DNA from: Marinobacter antarcticus
Lineage (GTDB): Bacteria > Pseudomonadota > Gammaproteobacteria > Pseudomonadales > Oleiphilaceae
DNA: 64,000 nt
NCBI RefSeq assembly: GCF_900142385.1
Contig: NZ_FRAQ01000002.1
Location: 248,001-312,000, forward strand
Direction of reading: 5' to 3'
Of this stretch, positions 63,901 through 64,000 are shown piece by piece (position 1 is the stretch's first letter; each line of letters starts with the position of its first letter). The notes below the pieces were generated by a model. It did not search any database. It was given only the letters and a program-made list of their open reading frames with translations, and was not told the DNA's origin. A program made the translations under genes and the position numbers.

Positions 63901-64000
63901 ACAGCGATCCGCAAGATTGATCGCGAAACCCGTCAGCGCTTTAAGGAAACCTTTGATCAGATTAACGGAGGCTTGCAGGCACTGTTCCCGAAAGTGTTTG
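60904..64000 (+). CDS. smc: Chromosome segregation protein SMC, N-terminal 1032 residues
   Basis: SMC is the condensin ATPase that works with ScpA and ScpB. ATG 60904 follows GGGAGGAGG. MRLKSIKLAGFKSFVDPTTV and the Walker A GPNGCGKSN (31-39) open the head; ITDLFLGTGLGPRSYAIIEQ and EAAGISKYKERRRETENR lead into the first coiled coil. The hinge lies at about residues 510-640 (GNLPRVAGQLRILDGWEFAL). The second coil and the returning head segment (RQRFKETFDQINGGLQALFP) run to the window edge. The signature and Walker B motifs, about 130 residues, lie beyond 64000. No stop interrupts the frame. Confidence 0.97.
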   Translation, partial: MRLKSIKLAGFKSFVDPTTVPFPTNLTAVVGPNGCGKSNIIDAVRWVMGESSAKYLRGESMTDVIFNGSSARKPVGQASIELVFDNSDGSAPGEFVRFNEISVRRRVSREGQSEYFLNGAKCRRRDITDLFLGTGLGPRSYAIIEQGMISRLIEAKPEELRTYIEEAAGISKYKERRRETENRMRRTQENLERLTDLREELGRQLQHLERQAAAAEKYKTYKHDERQKKAELTVLRWQSLDNDLQSWRSKIRDTELELEKQLTERISLETSLESLRDGHHERTEHFNRAQARYYEAGADIARIEQSLEHQRDRSRQTAAELDQAMANQRELARELNQDEDKLAGIREELDMIEPEQEALVIRSEESGDKLQQAEDAMSEWQQRWEEFSSRSADARREAELAQSRIRSLEEAIDQLLARQSKLHDEQAQLDGQVDRAGLEEFQEQQEALELQREEAAERIEAVQDELHDARHNQRDTEQSLADARQRVQSLQAALESQQALLDEQMGGQNDTLQAWLSEHNLGNLPRVAGQLRILDGWEFALEQVIGRFSQGLLLPEIDQFSQALQGAPKGLAVIQPGTGGGASAPTQGLAGKVDGMTSVNAMLAGIDTAETLVDALSLRAELAEGRSIITREGVWIARDWVLMPDSDAGQIGVIERQKKVDDLAHQLTQAEQSLEEVRARHEALQERTERAETARDDTQARLSETDRELGLVVSRISGLRARAEQIDARLARIHEDVSDVALNLAEQQENLGVAREEWQQALILTEDGDDEKERLLEQRDMLREKLDGLRQEARHDRDHAHQLQLQMQTLSSQRDGLSQTIDRMQLQKERLEERLEMLRESRESAEEPMEDLQMQLEGLLDRRLAEEEKLGAARDALEEIDREVREKEQGRSGTDHRIQDVRSKLEKLKMESQALEIRSGNYIEQLEELDVKLQDILPQLPGDANQDEWAAELERIGSRIQRLGAINLAAIDEYQVQSERKTYLDSQHEDLMEALEILDTAIRKIDRETRQRFKETFDQINGGLQALFPKVF

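Overview
This window is core chromosome of a gammaproteobacterium closest in character to Marinobacter, or a near relative on the Pseudomonas side of the class. The evidence is gene order (trmJ-cysE-iscR-iscS...ndk-rlmN-pilF-rodZ-ispG-hisS-yfgM-bamB-der; gltA opposite sdhCDAB-sucAB-lpd-sucCD; trpS-scpA-scpB-rluB; a GntR gene before smc), Pseudomonas-like protein sequences, moderate GC and an Anr/FNR-style box. No species marker was searched, so the genus is an inference. No insertion sequence, prophage, CRISPR array, rRNA gene or plasmid function was seen.

Layout. 1-1830: end of a flagellar operon (flgK partial, flgL). 1911-7597: tRNA-Leu, then queA-tgt-yajC-secD-secF (queuosine synthesis and Sec translocation), closed by a perfect bidirectional terminator. 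7703-8503: the suhB-locus protein on the minus strand, with key catalytic residues replaced. 8687-21367: a long plus-strand run from trmJ to der (tRNA modification, cysteine and Fe-S supply, nucleotide balance, type IV pilus assembly, cell shape, isoprenoids, outer-membrane assembly, ribosome biogenesis). 21395-27200: a minus-strand unit of a membrane GGDEF-EAL protein, ackA and pta. 27446-34203: small genes, including a 51-residue membrane protein behind an Anr-type promoter, tRNA-Glu, tRNA-Gly, an epimerase-like gene, a CbiX-like gene, DUF924, MOSC, uup, uspA and an unknown exported protein. 34630-37986: fadBA. 38258-41855: topA and a 3-hydroxyisobutyrate dehydrogenase-like gene. 41995-55097: the TCA-cycle block. 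55217-64000: trpS, scpA, scpB, rluB, a diguanylate cyclase, a FadR-type regulator and most of smc.

How the genes fit together. The TCA block supplies citrate synthase, succinate dehydrogenase, 2-oxoglutarate dehydrogenase with its own E3, and succinyl-CoA synthetase. fadBA feeds it acetyl-CoA, and ackA-pta exchanges acetyl-CoA with acetate. The most unusual points are: (i) an isc locus reduced to iscR and iscS, with IscS lacking the C-terminal tail that normally contacts IscU; (ii) a SuhB-like protein without the metal-binding aspartates of inositol monophosphatase; (iii) a CcoM-like small gene with a well-placed Anr/FNR box; (iv) a c-di-GMP enzyme in one transcription unit with ackA-pta; and (v) a tryptophanyl-tRNA synthetase with a four-cysteine Fe-S-type motif. 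I saw no wholly new multi-gene system; most of the window is conserved housekeeping.
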